Shown in pieces: positions 1 through 6,368 of a stretch of 6,410 nucleotides of DNA; position 1 is the first letter of the stretch, and each line of letters starts with the position of its first letter. The stretch is from an uncultured Loktanella sp. Its GTDB lineage: Bacteria; Pseudomonadota; Alphaproteobacteria; Rhodobacterales; Rhodobacteraceae. A program made the position numbers and the translations under genes. The DNA lies in the NCBI GenBank assembly GCA_913061335.1, contig CAJXTP010000173.1, positions 1-6,410 on the forward strand. The letters run 5' to 3'. The notes beneath the pieces are model-generated. The model was given only the letters and a program-made list of their open reading frames with translations, searched no databases and was not told the DNA's origin.

Positions 1-189
1 GAACAAGGGTTTGGTGCAGGTTATGCCTATGATCACGACGCCGAAGACGGATTTTCTGGGCAAAACTATTTCCCTGAAACGATGAAACGGCCGGTCTATT
101 ATCTGCCCGTTGATCGCGGATTTGAACGAGACCTCAAAAAGCGTGTCGATTTCTTTGCGGGATTGCGCGCCAAGCGGCCCAAGAATTGA
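1..189 (+). CDS. rarA: RarA/MgsA replication-associated recombination AAA+ ATPase, C-terminal end (5' partial)
   Basis: Frame 1 is open from the first base to a TGA at 187-189 and encodes the last 62 residues of a protein whose start lies outside the window. The stretch YAYDHD (residues 8-13 of the fragment), followed by DGFSGQNYFPE (16-26) and the basic tail RGFERDLKKR (39-48), is the typical C-terminus of the RarA/MgsA/WRNIP1 family. These are AAA+ ATPases related to clamp-loader subunits that act at stalled replication forks. The visible part belongs to the C-terminal oligomerisation region; the Walker motifs are not in view, because the full protein is usually about 430-440 residues. The 31-nt gap to crcB suggests cotranscription. 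The identification rests on a short but distinctive segment. Confidence 0.85.
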   Translation, partial: EQGFGAGYAYDHDAEDGFSGQNYFPETMKRPVYYLPVDRGFERDLKKRVDFFAGLRAKRPKN

Positions 190-220
190 CAAGCGGCCCG
201 CATTGGGCCAAGGCACCACT

Positions 221-580
221 ATGATAACACCTGTGATCTCTGTGGCGCTTGGCGGCGCGTTTGGCGCTGTGGCGCGGTACCTAGTTGGGCTGGCCGTGGC
301 CTTTCCATTGGGCACGCTGACCGTCAACGTTGCGGGATCATTGGCGATTGGCGTCGTTTGGGCGCTGTTTGCTGCGCGTGGCCTGCAAGCATGGCTGCCG
401 TTGGTGATGACCGGATTTCTTGGAGGTTTCACAACCTTCAGCGCGTTCAGCCTAGACACAATGCGGCTGATTGAAGCCGAACGTCTGGGCGCCGCGTTTA
501 CATATGTTGCAGCATCAATGCTGCTATCGCTGGGGGCCTGCGCGTTGGGTCTGTGGCTGACCAAAGGATTAAGTTTATGA
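221..580 (+). CDS. crcB: CrcB/Fluc fluoride ion channel
   Basis: This encodes a 119-residue inner-membrane protein of the CrcB/Fluc family, small dual-topology channels that form dimers and export fluoride. Four hydrophobic segments are visible. Family motifs are GGAFGAVARY (residues 11-20), GTLTVNVAGS (31-40, with the conserved Asn36) and GFLGGFTTFSAFS (65-77). By family comparison, Phe73 and Phe76 would be the pore phenylalanines and Gly69-Thr72 lie near the central sodium site; this mapping is inferred. The ATG at 221 is chosen because AAGG at 210-213 sits 7 nt upstream and the protein then begins directly at the first membrane segment. The frame is open back to 110, but that extension overlaps rarA and is not hydrophobic. 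The stop overlaps the next start as ATGA. No fluoride riboswitch is recognisable in the short upstream gap, so expression probably follows rarA. Confidence 0.93.
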   Translation: MITPVISVALGGAFGAVARYLVGLAVAFPLGTLTVNVAGSLAIGVVWALFAARGLQAWLPLVMTGFLGGFTTFSAFSLDTMRLIEAERLGAAFTYVAASMLLSLGACALGLWLTKGLSL

Positions 581-1632
581 GCGGTGTTCAAACCCGTCAA
601 ATCGGCCCCGACGATGGGGATCAACGGCTGGATCGCTACATGCGCCGCCTGTTTCCACATGTGACCCAAGGGCGCGTTGAAAAGATGTGCCGCAAAGGTG
701 ACATTCGCGTCGATGGTGGACGCGTGAAATCAAATACACGATTGGAAGTCGGGCAAACCATCCGCATTCCACCGTTGCCGACAGAAGAGCAGGCAGCCCA
801 AGCTGCGTCCTTGGCCAAGCACGGCGTGACCAAGGCGGATGCCAAGCTGATCCAGTCTTGCGTTATTTACAAAGACGACCACATCATTGCGATCAACAAG
901 CCTGCTGGTTTGGCGACCCAAGGTGGGTCCAAGACCACCCGTCACGTTGACGGTATGTCTGAAGCATTGATGTTTGATTACGACGAAAAGCCACGGCTGG
1001 TGCACCGCTTGGACAAGGACACCTCTGGAGTTTTGCTGCTTGCCCGTACCCGCATGATGGCCAAGCAATTGACCGAGAACCTAAAGCACCGCGATACCCG
1101 CAAAATTTACTGGGCCGCGATTGCTGGGGTTCCGCATCCACGTGCGGCGACGATCAAATACGGTCTGCATAAATCTGGTGGCCACGGCAAAGGTGGTGAA
1201 AACGAAAAGATGCGCTGCATCCACCCCAATGAGGTTGCCAAGACTGAAGGCGCCAAGCGCGCCACCACCGATTATGCGGTGATGGATACGATTGGCAGCC
1301 GCGCATCTTGGTGTGCGCTTGTGCCGATTACGGGCCGGACCCACCAACTGCGCGCGCATATGGCCGAGATCGGGCATCCGATTGTTGGCGACGGCAAATA
1401 CGGTGGATCGACACAAGAAAACATGGGGGACGGCTGGGGTTCCGGCATGGGTGAAGAGATTGGCCGCAAGATGCATTTACACGCGCGGTCCTTGCAGATC
1501 GAACATCCTGTGACAGGTGCCAAGCTGCATTTCACAGCGCCATTGCCAGACCACATGCAGGCCACTTGGGATTTTGTCGGTTGGGTTGTGAACCACGCGC
1601 CCGTTGACCCGTTCAACATGCCGGATAGCTGA
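577..1632 (+). CDS. rluC: RluC-family 23S rRNA pseudouridine synthase (RluA superfamily)
   Basis: This 351-residue cytoplasmic enzyme converts uridine to pseudouridine in RNA. An N-terminal S4-like RNA-binding domain spans about residues 16-75, including the CRKGDIRVDGGRV stretch (38-50). The catalytic domain carries INKPAGLATQGG (106-117), the signature HRLDKDTSG (143-151) with catalytic Asp146, and GRTHQLRAHM (253-262). S4 domain plus RluA-type core matches RluC/RluD. RluC (23S positions 955, 2504 and 2580 in E. coli) is the closest guess, but target uridines cannot be read from sequence. A glycine-rich charged insertion around 198-215 and another around 284-296 make it longer than E. coli RluC (about 319 residues); I believe this is common in Rhodobacterales versions. 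The ATG at 577 is preferred over the GTG at 553 because AAAGGA (563-568) lies 8 nt upstream and the start overlaps the crcB stop as ATGA, a sign of translational coupling. Confidence 0.9.
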   Translation: MSGVQTRQIGPDDGDQRLDRYMRRLFPHVTQGRVEKMCRKGDIRVDGGRVKSNTRLEVGQTIRIPPLPTEEQAAQAASLAKHGVTKADAKLIQSCVIYKDDHIIAINKPAGLATQGGSKTTRHVDGMSEALMFDYDEKPRLVHRLDKDTSGVLLLARTRMMAKQLTENLKHRDTRKIYWAAIAGVPHPRAATIKYGLHKSGGHGKGGENEKMRCIHPNEVAKTEGAKRATTDYAVMDTIGSRASWCALVPITGRTHQLRAHMAEIGHPIVGDGKYGGSTQENMGDGWGSGMGEEIGRKMHLHARSLQIEHPVTGAKLHFTAPLPDHMQATWDFVGWVVNHAPVDPFNMPDS

Positions 1633-1633
1633 T

Positions 1634-2299
1634 TTGCGCTTGGTGATCTTTGACGTCGATGGCACGCTTGTCGACAGCCAAGCCGAGATTATGGCTGCGA
1701 TGACACAGGCGTTTGCATCCGAAGCGTTGCCGATGCTTGACCGTCAGACGGTGTTGTCGATCGTTGGTCTGTCGCTGACCGAGGCATTTGCCGTGCTTTG
1801 CCCCAATTCCGAATTGGCGCAACAAACCCGCTTGGTACAGGCCTATAAGGACGCGTTTAATGATCTGCGCGGCGCGGGAAGCAAAGCAGAGCTTTCACCG
1901 ATGTTTGATGGGGCGCTGGACGCGCTTCAAATGCTGCACGCCCAAGACGATACCTTGCTTGCCGTCGCGACTGGGAAATCGAAACGCGGGTTGGACAAGA
2001 TGATCGAACGGCACGGACTTGAAGGGCTGTTTATCAGCCAACAAGTCGCCGATTTCCACCCCAGCAAACCGCACCCTGCAATGGTGCTGGCAGCGCTTTC
2101 TGAAACGGGAGTGGATGCCGGGCGGGCTGTGATGTTGGGCGATACGACATATGACATGGATATGGGGCGTGCGGCTGGCGTTGGCACGATTGGCGTCAGT
2201 TGGGGCTATCACGATGTGGCCAGTTTGAATGCTGATCTCGTGATCGACAGCTTTGCGGCACTGCCAGCAGCAATCGACAACTTAACAGGACAAAACTGA
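1634..2299 (+). CDS. HAD-superfamily hydrolase, phosphoglycolate phosphatase-like (HAD-IA)
   Basis: A 221-residue soluble phosphatase with all four HAD motifs, numbered from the TTG at 1634. They are the nucleophile motif FDVDGTLVDS with Asp7 and Asp9, motif II Thr113 in AVATGKS, motif III Lys145 in KPHP, and motif IV GDTTYDMDMG with Asp170 and Asp174. A helical cap lies between motifs I and II (about residues 16-80), as in the Gph/PGMB group. Phosphoglycolate is a plausible substrate, but this subfamily is promiscuous and context does not settle it. The start is uncertain because no in-frame ATG precedes motif I. The TTG at 1634 gives the usual MRLVIFDVDG beginning, lies one base after the rluC stop, and has a weak GGA (1623-1625) 8 nt upstream. 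The alternatives are TTG at 1604, which adds ten residues inside rluC, and GTG at 1643, which would clip the first beta strand. Translational coupling to rluC is likely. Confidence 0.88.
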   Translation: MRLVIFDVDGTLVDSQAEIMAAMTQAFASEALPMLDRQTVLSIVGLSLTEAFAVLCPNSELAQQTRLVQAYKDAFNDLRGAGSKAELSPMFDGALDALQMLHAQDDTLLAVATGKSKRGLDKMIERHGLEGLFISQQVADFHPSKPHPAMVLAALSETGVDAGRAVMLGDTTYDMDMGRAAGVGTIGVSWGYHDVASLNADLVIDSFAALPAAIDNLTGQN

Positions 2300-3009
2300 T
2301 GGGTATTCTCAAGCAAAAACGGTTTTGGAAACAGGCGACAGCACATGCGCGTGATGGCGGATACGGCGTCATGCTCGACGCGCGGTCGGTGAACACGCCC
2401 AACAAAACGCCGCTGATTGTGCCGACTTTGCCAATGGCCGAAGCGATCGCGGCAGAATGGGATGCCCAGTCCGAAAAGATTGACCCGCTTTCGATGCCTG
2501 TGACCCGCAGCGCAAATTCGGCGCTTGATAAGGTGCTGACACAACAAGACGAAGTGGTCGCGATGTTGGCGGAATATGGCGATAGCGATTTGCTATGCTA
2601 CCGCGCCGCCGGACCGGTCGAGCTGATCGCGCAACAGGTTGCCGCATGGGATAGCGTGCTGGATTGGGCGGCGGATGAATTCGGCAGCAGGCTGGCGGTG
2701 GGTGAAGGGGTCATGCACGTGAAGCAAGACCCGGCGCTGCTTGCTAACTTGCATGCTCAGGTCGCGGCCTTTGACCACTTTGCGCTGGTCGGTGTGCATG
2801 ACCTTGTCAGCATAAGTGGGTCGTTGATTCTTGCGTTGGCTGTGACACGCGGTGCGATTCCGGTCGCGGACGCGTGGGGCAAAAGCCGCGTTGACGAACA
2901 TTGGCAAGCGTCTCAATGGGGCGATGATGACGATGCTAGCGCTAACGAAATGTTGAAAAAACAAGCATTTGCCCACGCAGAGCGCTTCTATCGGCTATCG
3001 TTGACTTAG
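2299..3009 (+). CDS. ATP12 family F1-ATPase assembly chaperone
   Basis: A 236-residue protein matching the ATP12 family, which in mitochondria binds the F1 alpha subunit and prevents its aggregation before the alpha3-beta3 hexamer forms; the bacterial members are largely alphaproteobacterial. Supporting features are the N-terminal KRFWKQA (7-13), GGYGVMLDARSVNTPNKTPL (20-39), EWDAQSEKIDPLSMPVTR (53-70), DLLCYRA (97-103) and the acidic C-terminal VDEHWQASQWGDDDDA (198-213). The last contains the glutamate and WG-plus-acidic cluster typical of the family. The length is usual for bacterial homologues. The ATG at 2299 shares one base with the stop of the HAD gene (TGATG), and AGGA (2287-2290) lies 8 nt upstream. 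It is the last gene of the housekeeping run. I see no strong intrinsic terminator behind it, so the end of that transcript is unresolved. Confidence 0.9.
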   Translation: MGILKQKRFWKQATAHARDGGYGVMLDARSVNTPNKTPLIVPTLPMAEAIAAEWDAQSEKIDPLSMPVTRSANSALDKVLTQQDEVVAMLAEYGDSDLLCYRAAGPVELIAQQVAAWDSVLDWAADEFGSRLAVGEGVMHVKQDPALLANLHAQVAAFDHFALVGVHDLVSISGSLILALAVTRGAIPVADAWGKSRVDEHWQASQWGDDDDASANEMLKKQAFAHAERFYRLSLT

Positions 3010-3076
3010 GGTTATTTGGGCGTCGCCGTCGATTTCACTGAAAAATAGACAATTCGGGTCGATTCACCCCCATCAA

Positions 3077-3088
3077 TGGCAAATGCCA
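3077..3088. promoter_or_regulatory. Operator-like palindrome upstream of the aapJ promoter
   Basis: TGGCA-AA-TGCCA is a perfect inverted repeat with 5-bp arms and a 2-bp centre. It ends three bases before the candidate -35 box at 3092, a position suited to a dimeric regulator. I do not recognise the regulator. A palindrome this short can arise by chance. Confidence 0.3.
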
Positions 3089-3091
3089 GTC

Positions 3092-3121
3092 TTGACCTTT
3101 GGGTGCGACTTCGGACAGTAT
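3092..3121 (+). promoter_or_regulatory. Candidate sigma70-type promoter for aapJ
   Basis: TTGACC at 3092-3097 and CAGTAT at 3116-3121, separated by 18 nt, resemble the housekeeping consensus (TTGACA, TATAAT). Transcription would start around 3127-3130, giving an aapJ leader of roughly 115 nt. The -35 match is good and the -10 match moderate. This is the best pair I see in the 233-nt gap between the ATP12 gene and aapJ, but it was found by eye only. Confidence 0.35.
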
Positions 3122-3146
3122 TTATCGATTGGAGGGGCGACTCTTC

Positions 3147-3167
3147 ATGACACACACAAGCCCATAG
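3147..3167 (+). other. Possible 6-codon leader reading frame (MTHTSP)
   Basis: ATG at 3147 opens a frame of Met-Thr-His-Thr-Ser-Pro followed by TAG. A strong Shine-Dalgarno sequence GGAGG (3131-3135, part of GGAGGGG) lies 11 nt upstream, a little longer than ideal. It sits between the candidate promoter and aapJ, in the place of a leader peptide. A frame this short has no coding statistics, so the call rests on the ribosome binding site and its position only. Confidence 0.2.
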
Positions 3168-3200
3168 GACAAAAAACGATCCCTTAGGGCAAAAAACGAT
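3161..3200. repeat. Two tandem 20-bp direct repeats in the aapJ leader
   Basis: CCCATAGGACAAAAAACGAT (3161-3180) is followed at once by CCCTTAGGGCAAAAAACGAT (3181-3200). Only two of 20 positions differ, and both copies are followed by CC. The 20-bp period is close to two helical turns, so two protein molecules would bind the same DNA face. If the candidate promoter is correct, the repeats lie downstream of the start site and could act as a repressor site or as an RNA element. The origin may simply be a slippage duplication. Confidence 0.75.
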
Positions 3201-3202
3201 CC

Positions 3203-3220
3203 GCCTGACAATGTTCAGGC
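3203..3220 (+). promoter_or_regulatory. 18-nt inverted repeat upstream of the aapJ ribosome binding site
   Basis: GCCTGA (3203-3208) and TCAGGC (3215-3220) are perfect 6-bp arms around a 6-nt centre, CAATGT. In RNA this would be a small hairpin ending 8 nt before the AGGAAGAGG ribosome binding site (3229-3237); in DNA it could be an operator. There is no T-run after it, so it is not an intrinsic terminator. Confidence 0.4.
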
Positions 3221-3242
3221 AGAAACTCAGGAAGAGGTAAAA

Positions 3243-4262
3243 ATGAAAAAATCCGTATTTTTCGGCGCACTAACTGTTGCAGCCCTGACGGCTGGCGTTG
3301 CATCCGCAGCGACACTTGACGATGTCAAAGCACGTGGTTCGCTAAACTGTGGCGTATCCACCGGCGTTGTTGGATTTGCTTCACCTGACGCCAATGGCGT
3401 TTGGGAAGGTTTCGACATCGGTATCTGCCGTGCCGTTGCTGCTGCAATCTTTGGCGATTCAGATGCAGTTGAGTTCGTTCCAACAACTGGTCAGACTCGC
3501 TTCACAGCACTTGCTTCCGGCGAGATTGACATGCTGGCACGTAACACAACATGGACGTTCTCCCGCGATACAGACCTTAAGTTTGAGTTCGTTGGCGTGA
3601 ACTACTATGACGGCCAAGGTTTCTTAGTTCCAAAAGATTTGGGCGTTTCTTCTGCTAAAGATCTGGATGGCGCGACTGTATGTATCCAAACTGGTACAAC
3701 AACCGAGCTGAACCTTTCTGATTTCTTCCGCATAAACAACATCTCTTACGAGCCTGTGCCGATTGAAACCAACGCAGAAGGCCGTCAGCAGTACATCGCT
3801 GGTGCATGTGACGTTTACACAACTGACGCATCCGGCTTGGCTGCGACACGTTCAACATTCGAATCACCAGACGACCACGTTTTGCTGCCAGAAATCATCT
3901 CTAAAGAGCCGCTCGGTCCGTTGGTCCGTCATGGCGATTCTGAGTGGGGCGACGTCGTTCGTTGGACATTGAACGCACTCGTTTCAGCTGAAGAGCTGGG
4001 TGTGACATCTGCGAACCTTGCAGAACTGTCTGCAGCACCAACCAATAATCCAGAAGTTAACCGTTTACTCGGCACCGAAGGTGAATTGGGCGCGATGATC
4101 GGCCTTGACGCTAACTGGGCTGTAAACGCGATTGGAGCTGGTGGTAACTACGGCGAACTGTTCGAAAAGAACATCGGCGAAAGCACACCAATCGGTCTGG
4201 CACGTGGCCTGAACGCAATGTGGACTGAAGGCGGCCTGATCTATTCGCCACCTTTCCGCTAA
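3243..4262 (+). CDS. aapJ: General L-amino acid ABC transporter, periplasmic substrate-binding protein
   Basis: A 339-residue periplasmic binding protein of the AapJ/BztA group (solute-binding family 3), which captures a broad range of L-amino acids and delivers them to the AapQM permease. The N-terminus is a clear Sec signal peptide: basic MKK, a hydrophobic core, then Ala20-Ser21-Ala22 with cleavage expected after Ala22. The mature protein opens with TLDDVKARGSLNCGVSTGVVGF (24-45), followed by GFDIGICRAVAAAIFGD (56-72), TTGQTRFTALASGEIDML (81-98), the lobe crossing near CIQTGTTTELN (147-157), and NWAVNAIGAGGNYGELFEKN (291-310). Cys36 and Cys62, or other pairs with Cys147 and Cys189, could form disulfides. 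The ATG at 3243 has AGGAAGAGG (3229-3237) just upstream. All 13 arginines use CGT (9) or CGC (4), unlike the CGG-rich upstream genes, which suits high expression. First gene of the transporter operon; length normal for AapJ. Confidence 0.95.
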   Translation: MKKSVFFGALTVAALTAGVASAATLDDVKARGSLNCGVSTGVVGFASPDANGVWEGFDIGICRAVAAAIFGDSDAVEFVPTTGQTRFTALASGEIDMLARNTTWTFSRDTDLKFEFVGVNYYDGQGFLVPKDLGVSSAKDLDGATVCIQTGTTTELNLSDFFRINNISYEPVPIETNAEGRQQYIAGACDVYTTDASGLAATRSTFESPDDHVLLPEIISKEPLGPLVRHGDSEWGDVVRWTLNALVSAEELGVTSANLAELSAAPTNNPEVNRLLGTEGELGAMIGLDANWAVNAIGAGGNYGELFEKNIGESTPIGLARGLNAMWTEGGLIYSPPFR

Positions 4263-4272
4263 AGACTTAAAG

Positions 4273-4309
4273 CAAAGGGCCCGAGCACCGCTTGGGCCCT
4301 TTGTTTATA
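4273..4309 (+). terminator. Strong GC-rich hairpin after aapJ (partial terminator / mRNA stabiliser)
   Basis: CAAAGGGCCC (4273-4282) pairs perfectly with GGGCCCTTTG (4294-4303). A G-U pair and AGC/GCT extend the stem inside to 14 pairs with a 3-nt ACC loop. The following bases, TTTATAC, are a poor T-tract, so termination is probably incomplete. A stem-loop after the binding-protein gene and before the permeases is a classic arrangement in ABC importer operons. It blocks 3' exonucleases and lowers downstream transcription, giving excess binding protein. The structure is seen directly; the function is inferred. Confidence 0.75.
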
Positions 4310-4339
4310 CGCTAAAGATCAGATCAAAAGAGCATCCCG

Positions 4340-4384
4340 CACTGGTGTCAGTGGATTTCCACGGCAGACCTAACAAAGCGTGGA
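4340..4384 (+). promoter_or_regulatory. Leader of aapQ with mutually exclusive small hairpins
   Basis: Three short inverted repeats overlap here: CACTG-GTGT-CAGTG (4340-4353), GTGG-ATTT-CCAC (4351-4362) and TCCACG (4358-4363) with CGTGGA (4379-4384). The middle one shares bases with both neighbours, so forming it excludes the other two. The last ends 3 nt before the aapQ ribosome binding site (GGGGAG, 4388-4393), so folding could affect ribosome access. The stems are only 4-6 bp and may be chance. Confidence 0.25.
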
Positions 4385-4400
4385 GCCGGGGAGATAACAT

Positions 4401-5678
4401 ATGTCGACGTTGACCGACCCACCGAAACCTGCGTTTCGGCTAAGCCAGCTTATTTACGATACCCGATACCGTTCCATCACTATTCAATTTGTTGCATTGG
4501 TTTTGATGGTTCTCGGAATTGGATGGCTTGTAAATAACACCGTTCAAAACCTTGAAGACTTGGGTAAAGATTTCAACTTTGGGTTCCTCGGCAGCCCCGC
4601 TGGCTATGACATCAACCAGCAACTTGTCGATTACAATAGTCAGATGAGTCACGGCCGTGCCGCCTTTGTAGGTATATTGAATACCTTGCTTGTGGCATTT
4701 TTAGGCTGTGTGACCGCGACCGTCATCGGCGTTACCGCTGGTGTGCTGCGTCTGTCCAAAAATTGGGTCGTTAGCCGCCTGATGGCTGTCTACGTCGAAG
4801 GTTTTCGGAACGTCCCCTTGCTGATTTGGATTATCTTGGTCTTTGCGATCATGATCGAATCCATGCCGGAACCAAAAAAATTCCGCGGGGCCGACCCTGC
4901 TGCATCGATGATCTTTAGCGATCATGTAGCGGTTACAAACCGGGGTATCTGGATCCCACGTATTGGGTTCACCAATTCGCTTTCGGGCAATGAGGCCGTC
5001 GCATCTGTCGAGGGTCTTCCTGCCGTGGCATCTGGTGGCGCCGACTGGGCCCTTATTGGTGTTGTATTGCTGATCAGCATTGTCGCAATTGGCTTTGTCC
5101 GCGCGCGTTCAACGCGTATGCAGCAGGCTACGGGTTACAGGCCGACGACATGGTATCTGCAACTTGGCATATTGGTGATCCCGTTTGCCATCGTTGGTCT
5201 GTTCCTTGGGATGACCGTTGTGACGCCTTACCTTAAGGGCTTTAACTTTACCGAAGGCATTCATTTGCGGAACTCGCTGATCGCACTTTGGTTGGCATTG
5301 TCTCTTTATACGGGTGCATTCATCGCGGAAATCGTGCGCGCCGGTATTATGGCTGTTAGCGAAGGCCAGTCAGAGGCCGCATCTGCCTTGGGCATGCGTC
5401 CGAAACGCACCATGAACCTTGTGATTTTGCCGCAGGCGATGCGCGTCATCGTTCCGCCGCTGATTTCACAATACCTGAACCTTGCGAAAAACTCGTCACT
5501 GGCTATTGCCGTGGGCTACATGGACGTGCGCGCCACGCTAGGTGGTATCACGATCAGCCAGACCGGCCGCGAGCTTGAAGGTATGCTCCTTCTTGGGGCG
5601 TTCTACTTGCTGCTGTCACTGATCATATCTTCGGTGATGAACTACTTTAACAACCGCACACAATTACGGGAGCGATGA
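4401..5678 (+). CDS. aapQ: General L-amino acid ABC transporter permease AapQ
   Basis: A 425-residue inner-membrane permease of the HisM/GlnP-type amino acid family, in the long form typical of AapQ/BztB. Hydrophobic segments are visible near residues 27-45, 87-117, 127-152, 216-233, 252-275, 291-312, 362-375 and 395-414. A long soluble stretch at about 153-215 separates the third and fourth. LNTLLVAFLGCVTATVIG (93-110) and YVEGFRNVPLLIWI (131-144) are typical of the family. The EAA loop that contacts the ATPase runs from EAASALGMRPKR (325-336) to ILPQAMRVIVPP (342-353), followed by LAKNSSLAIAVGY (361-373). The ATG at 4401 has GGGGAG (4388-4393) 7 nt upstream. It lies 138 nt after aapJ, beyond the hairpin, and one base before aapM. 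With AapM it would form the transmembrane channel driven by AapP. Confidence 0.93.
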   Translation: MSTLTDPPKPAFRLSQLIYDTRYRSITIQFVALVLMVLGIGWLVNNTVQNLEDLGKDFNFGFLGSPAGYDINQQLVDYNSQMSHGRAAFVGILNTLLVAFLGCVTATVIGVTAGVLRLSKNWVVSRLMAVYVEGFRNVPLLIWIILVFAIMIESMPEPKKFRGADPAASMIFSDHVAVTNRGIWIPRIGFTNSLSGNEAVASVEGLPAVASGGADWALIGVVLLISIVAIGFVRARSTRMQQATGYRPTTWYLQLGILVIPFAIVGLFLGMTVVTPYLKGFNFTEGIHLRNSLIALWLALSLYTGAFIAEIVRAGIMAVSEGQSEAASALGMRPKRTMNLVILPQAMRVIVPPLISQYLNLAKNSSLAIAVGYMDVRATLGGITISQTGRELEGMLLLGAFYLLLSLIISSVMNYFNNRTQLRER

Positions 5679-5679
5679 T

Positions 5680-6368
5680 ATGAGCGATACAACCGCACAA
5701 ACCGTATCTTACGTCCGCGAAACGATGCTAGCGGAATCGTCGCCGCCGGTGACGGAAACGGGAACCATCAAATGGATGCGAGAGAATCTATTCTCAAGCG
5801 TTCTGAATACCGTGCTCACCGTCTTGTCGATTTTGGTGATCTATTCGGTCGTATCAAAAATCGGACCTTGGTTCTGGAATAGCGTCTGGGACGCGGGTTC
5901 GTTGACCGAGTGCCGCGAAGTCTTGGCTGCTAAAGGTATGACTGGTCATGATGGCGCTTGCTTTGGCGTTATTAAAGACCGCTGGCAGCAGCTGATCTTT
6001 GGCTTCTACCCAAGCGAGCACTACTGGCGGCCTGTTTTGGCTTTGATTGTATTCTTAGTTGGTATTTCGCCGGTACTGTTCGATAGCGTTCCGCGTAAAA
6101 TGCTTATCCTAACTATGCTCACACCCTTCGCGATGTACATTTTGCTTTGGGGTGGCGCGATCTGGGTGCCACTGATGGTCGCAGCTGGTTTTGGCGTCGG
6201 GTATGTTGCGACGAAGTTCTTGTCACCCATCAGCAGCTTGGTGGGAACGCTGGGCGCAATCATCTTGCCGCTGATTTTCTGGCTCTACTTTGCTGGTCCA
6301 ATCGCTGGCGTGTTGACATCTGTTGCACCAATCGGACTTGAATTCGTCCCATCGAAAGATTTTGGCGG
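5680..6368 (+). CDS. aapM: General L-amino acid ABC transporter permease AapM, N-terminal part (3' truncated at contig end)
   Basis: This is the second permease of the Aap importer. About 229-230 native residues are present from a protein usually near 380-430, so the C-terminal EAA loop is missing. After a soluble N-terminus come a hydrophobic segment (about 38-60), the periplasmic-type stretch with WDAGSLTECREVLAAKGMTGHDGACFGVIKDRW, the motif FGFYPSEHYWRP (about 107-118) typical of AapM, and several further membrane segments. The ATG at 5680 follows the aapQ stop by one base, with GGGAG (5668-5672) 7 nt upstream. The frame stays open to a TAG at 6403-6405, but everything after about 6368 is sequencing adapter. 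The predicted tail ending in LLYTSDAADE is therefore not real protein and the gene should be marked partial. aapP, the ATPase gene, is expected next in the genome. Confidence 0.92.

Noticed and set aside
110..220. N-terminal extension of crcB from position 110
   Set aside because: It overlaps the rarA coding end in another frame, is not hydrophobic, and the ATG at 221 has its own ribosome binding site.
190..220. Fluoride riboswitch before crcB
   Set aside because: The gap is only 31 nt and shows no conserved fluoride aptamer sequence.
553..576. GTG start for rluC at 553
   Set aside because: It lies deeper in crcB with no supporting Shine-Dalgarno sequence, whereas ATG at 577 has AAAGGA at good spacing and an ATGA overlap.
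730..1068. Long open frames on the minus strand within rluC and other genes
   Set aside because: They lie opposite well-supported genes with clear motifs, and their translations show no recognisable domain; they are codon-bias shadows.
3010..3070. Intrinsic terminator after the ATP12 gene
   Set aside because: Only weak pairings such as GGGT/ACCC (3056-3069) are present, with no T-run after them.
3077..3091. Sigma54 (-24/-12) promoter starting at TGGCA
   Set aside because: The -24 half is present, but at the required spacing the bases are AGTC where TTGC is expected.
1..6368. A novel defence, mobile or biosynthetic system
   Set aside because: Every substantial reading frame on the + strand belongs to a known housekeeping or transport family in an arrangement usual for this bacterial group. 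I also saw no integrase, toxin, nuclease cluster or array.
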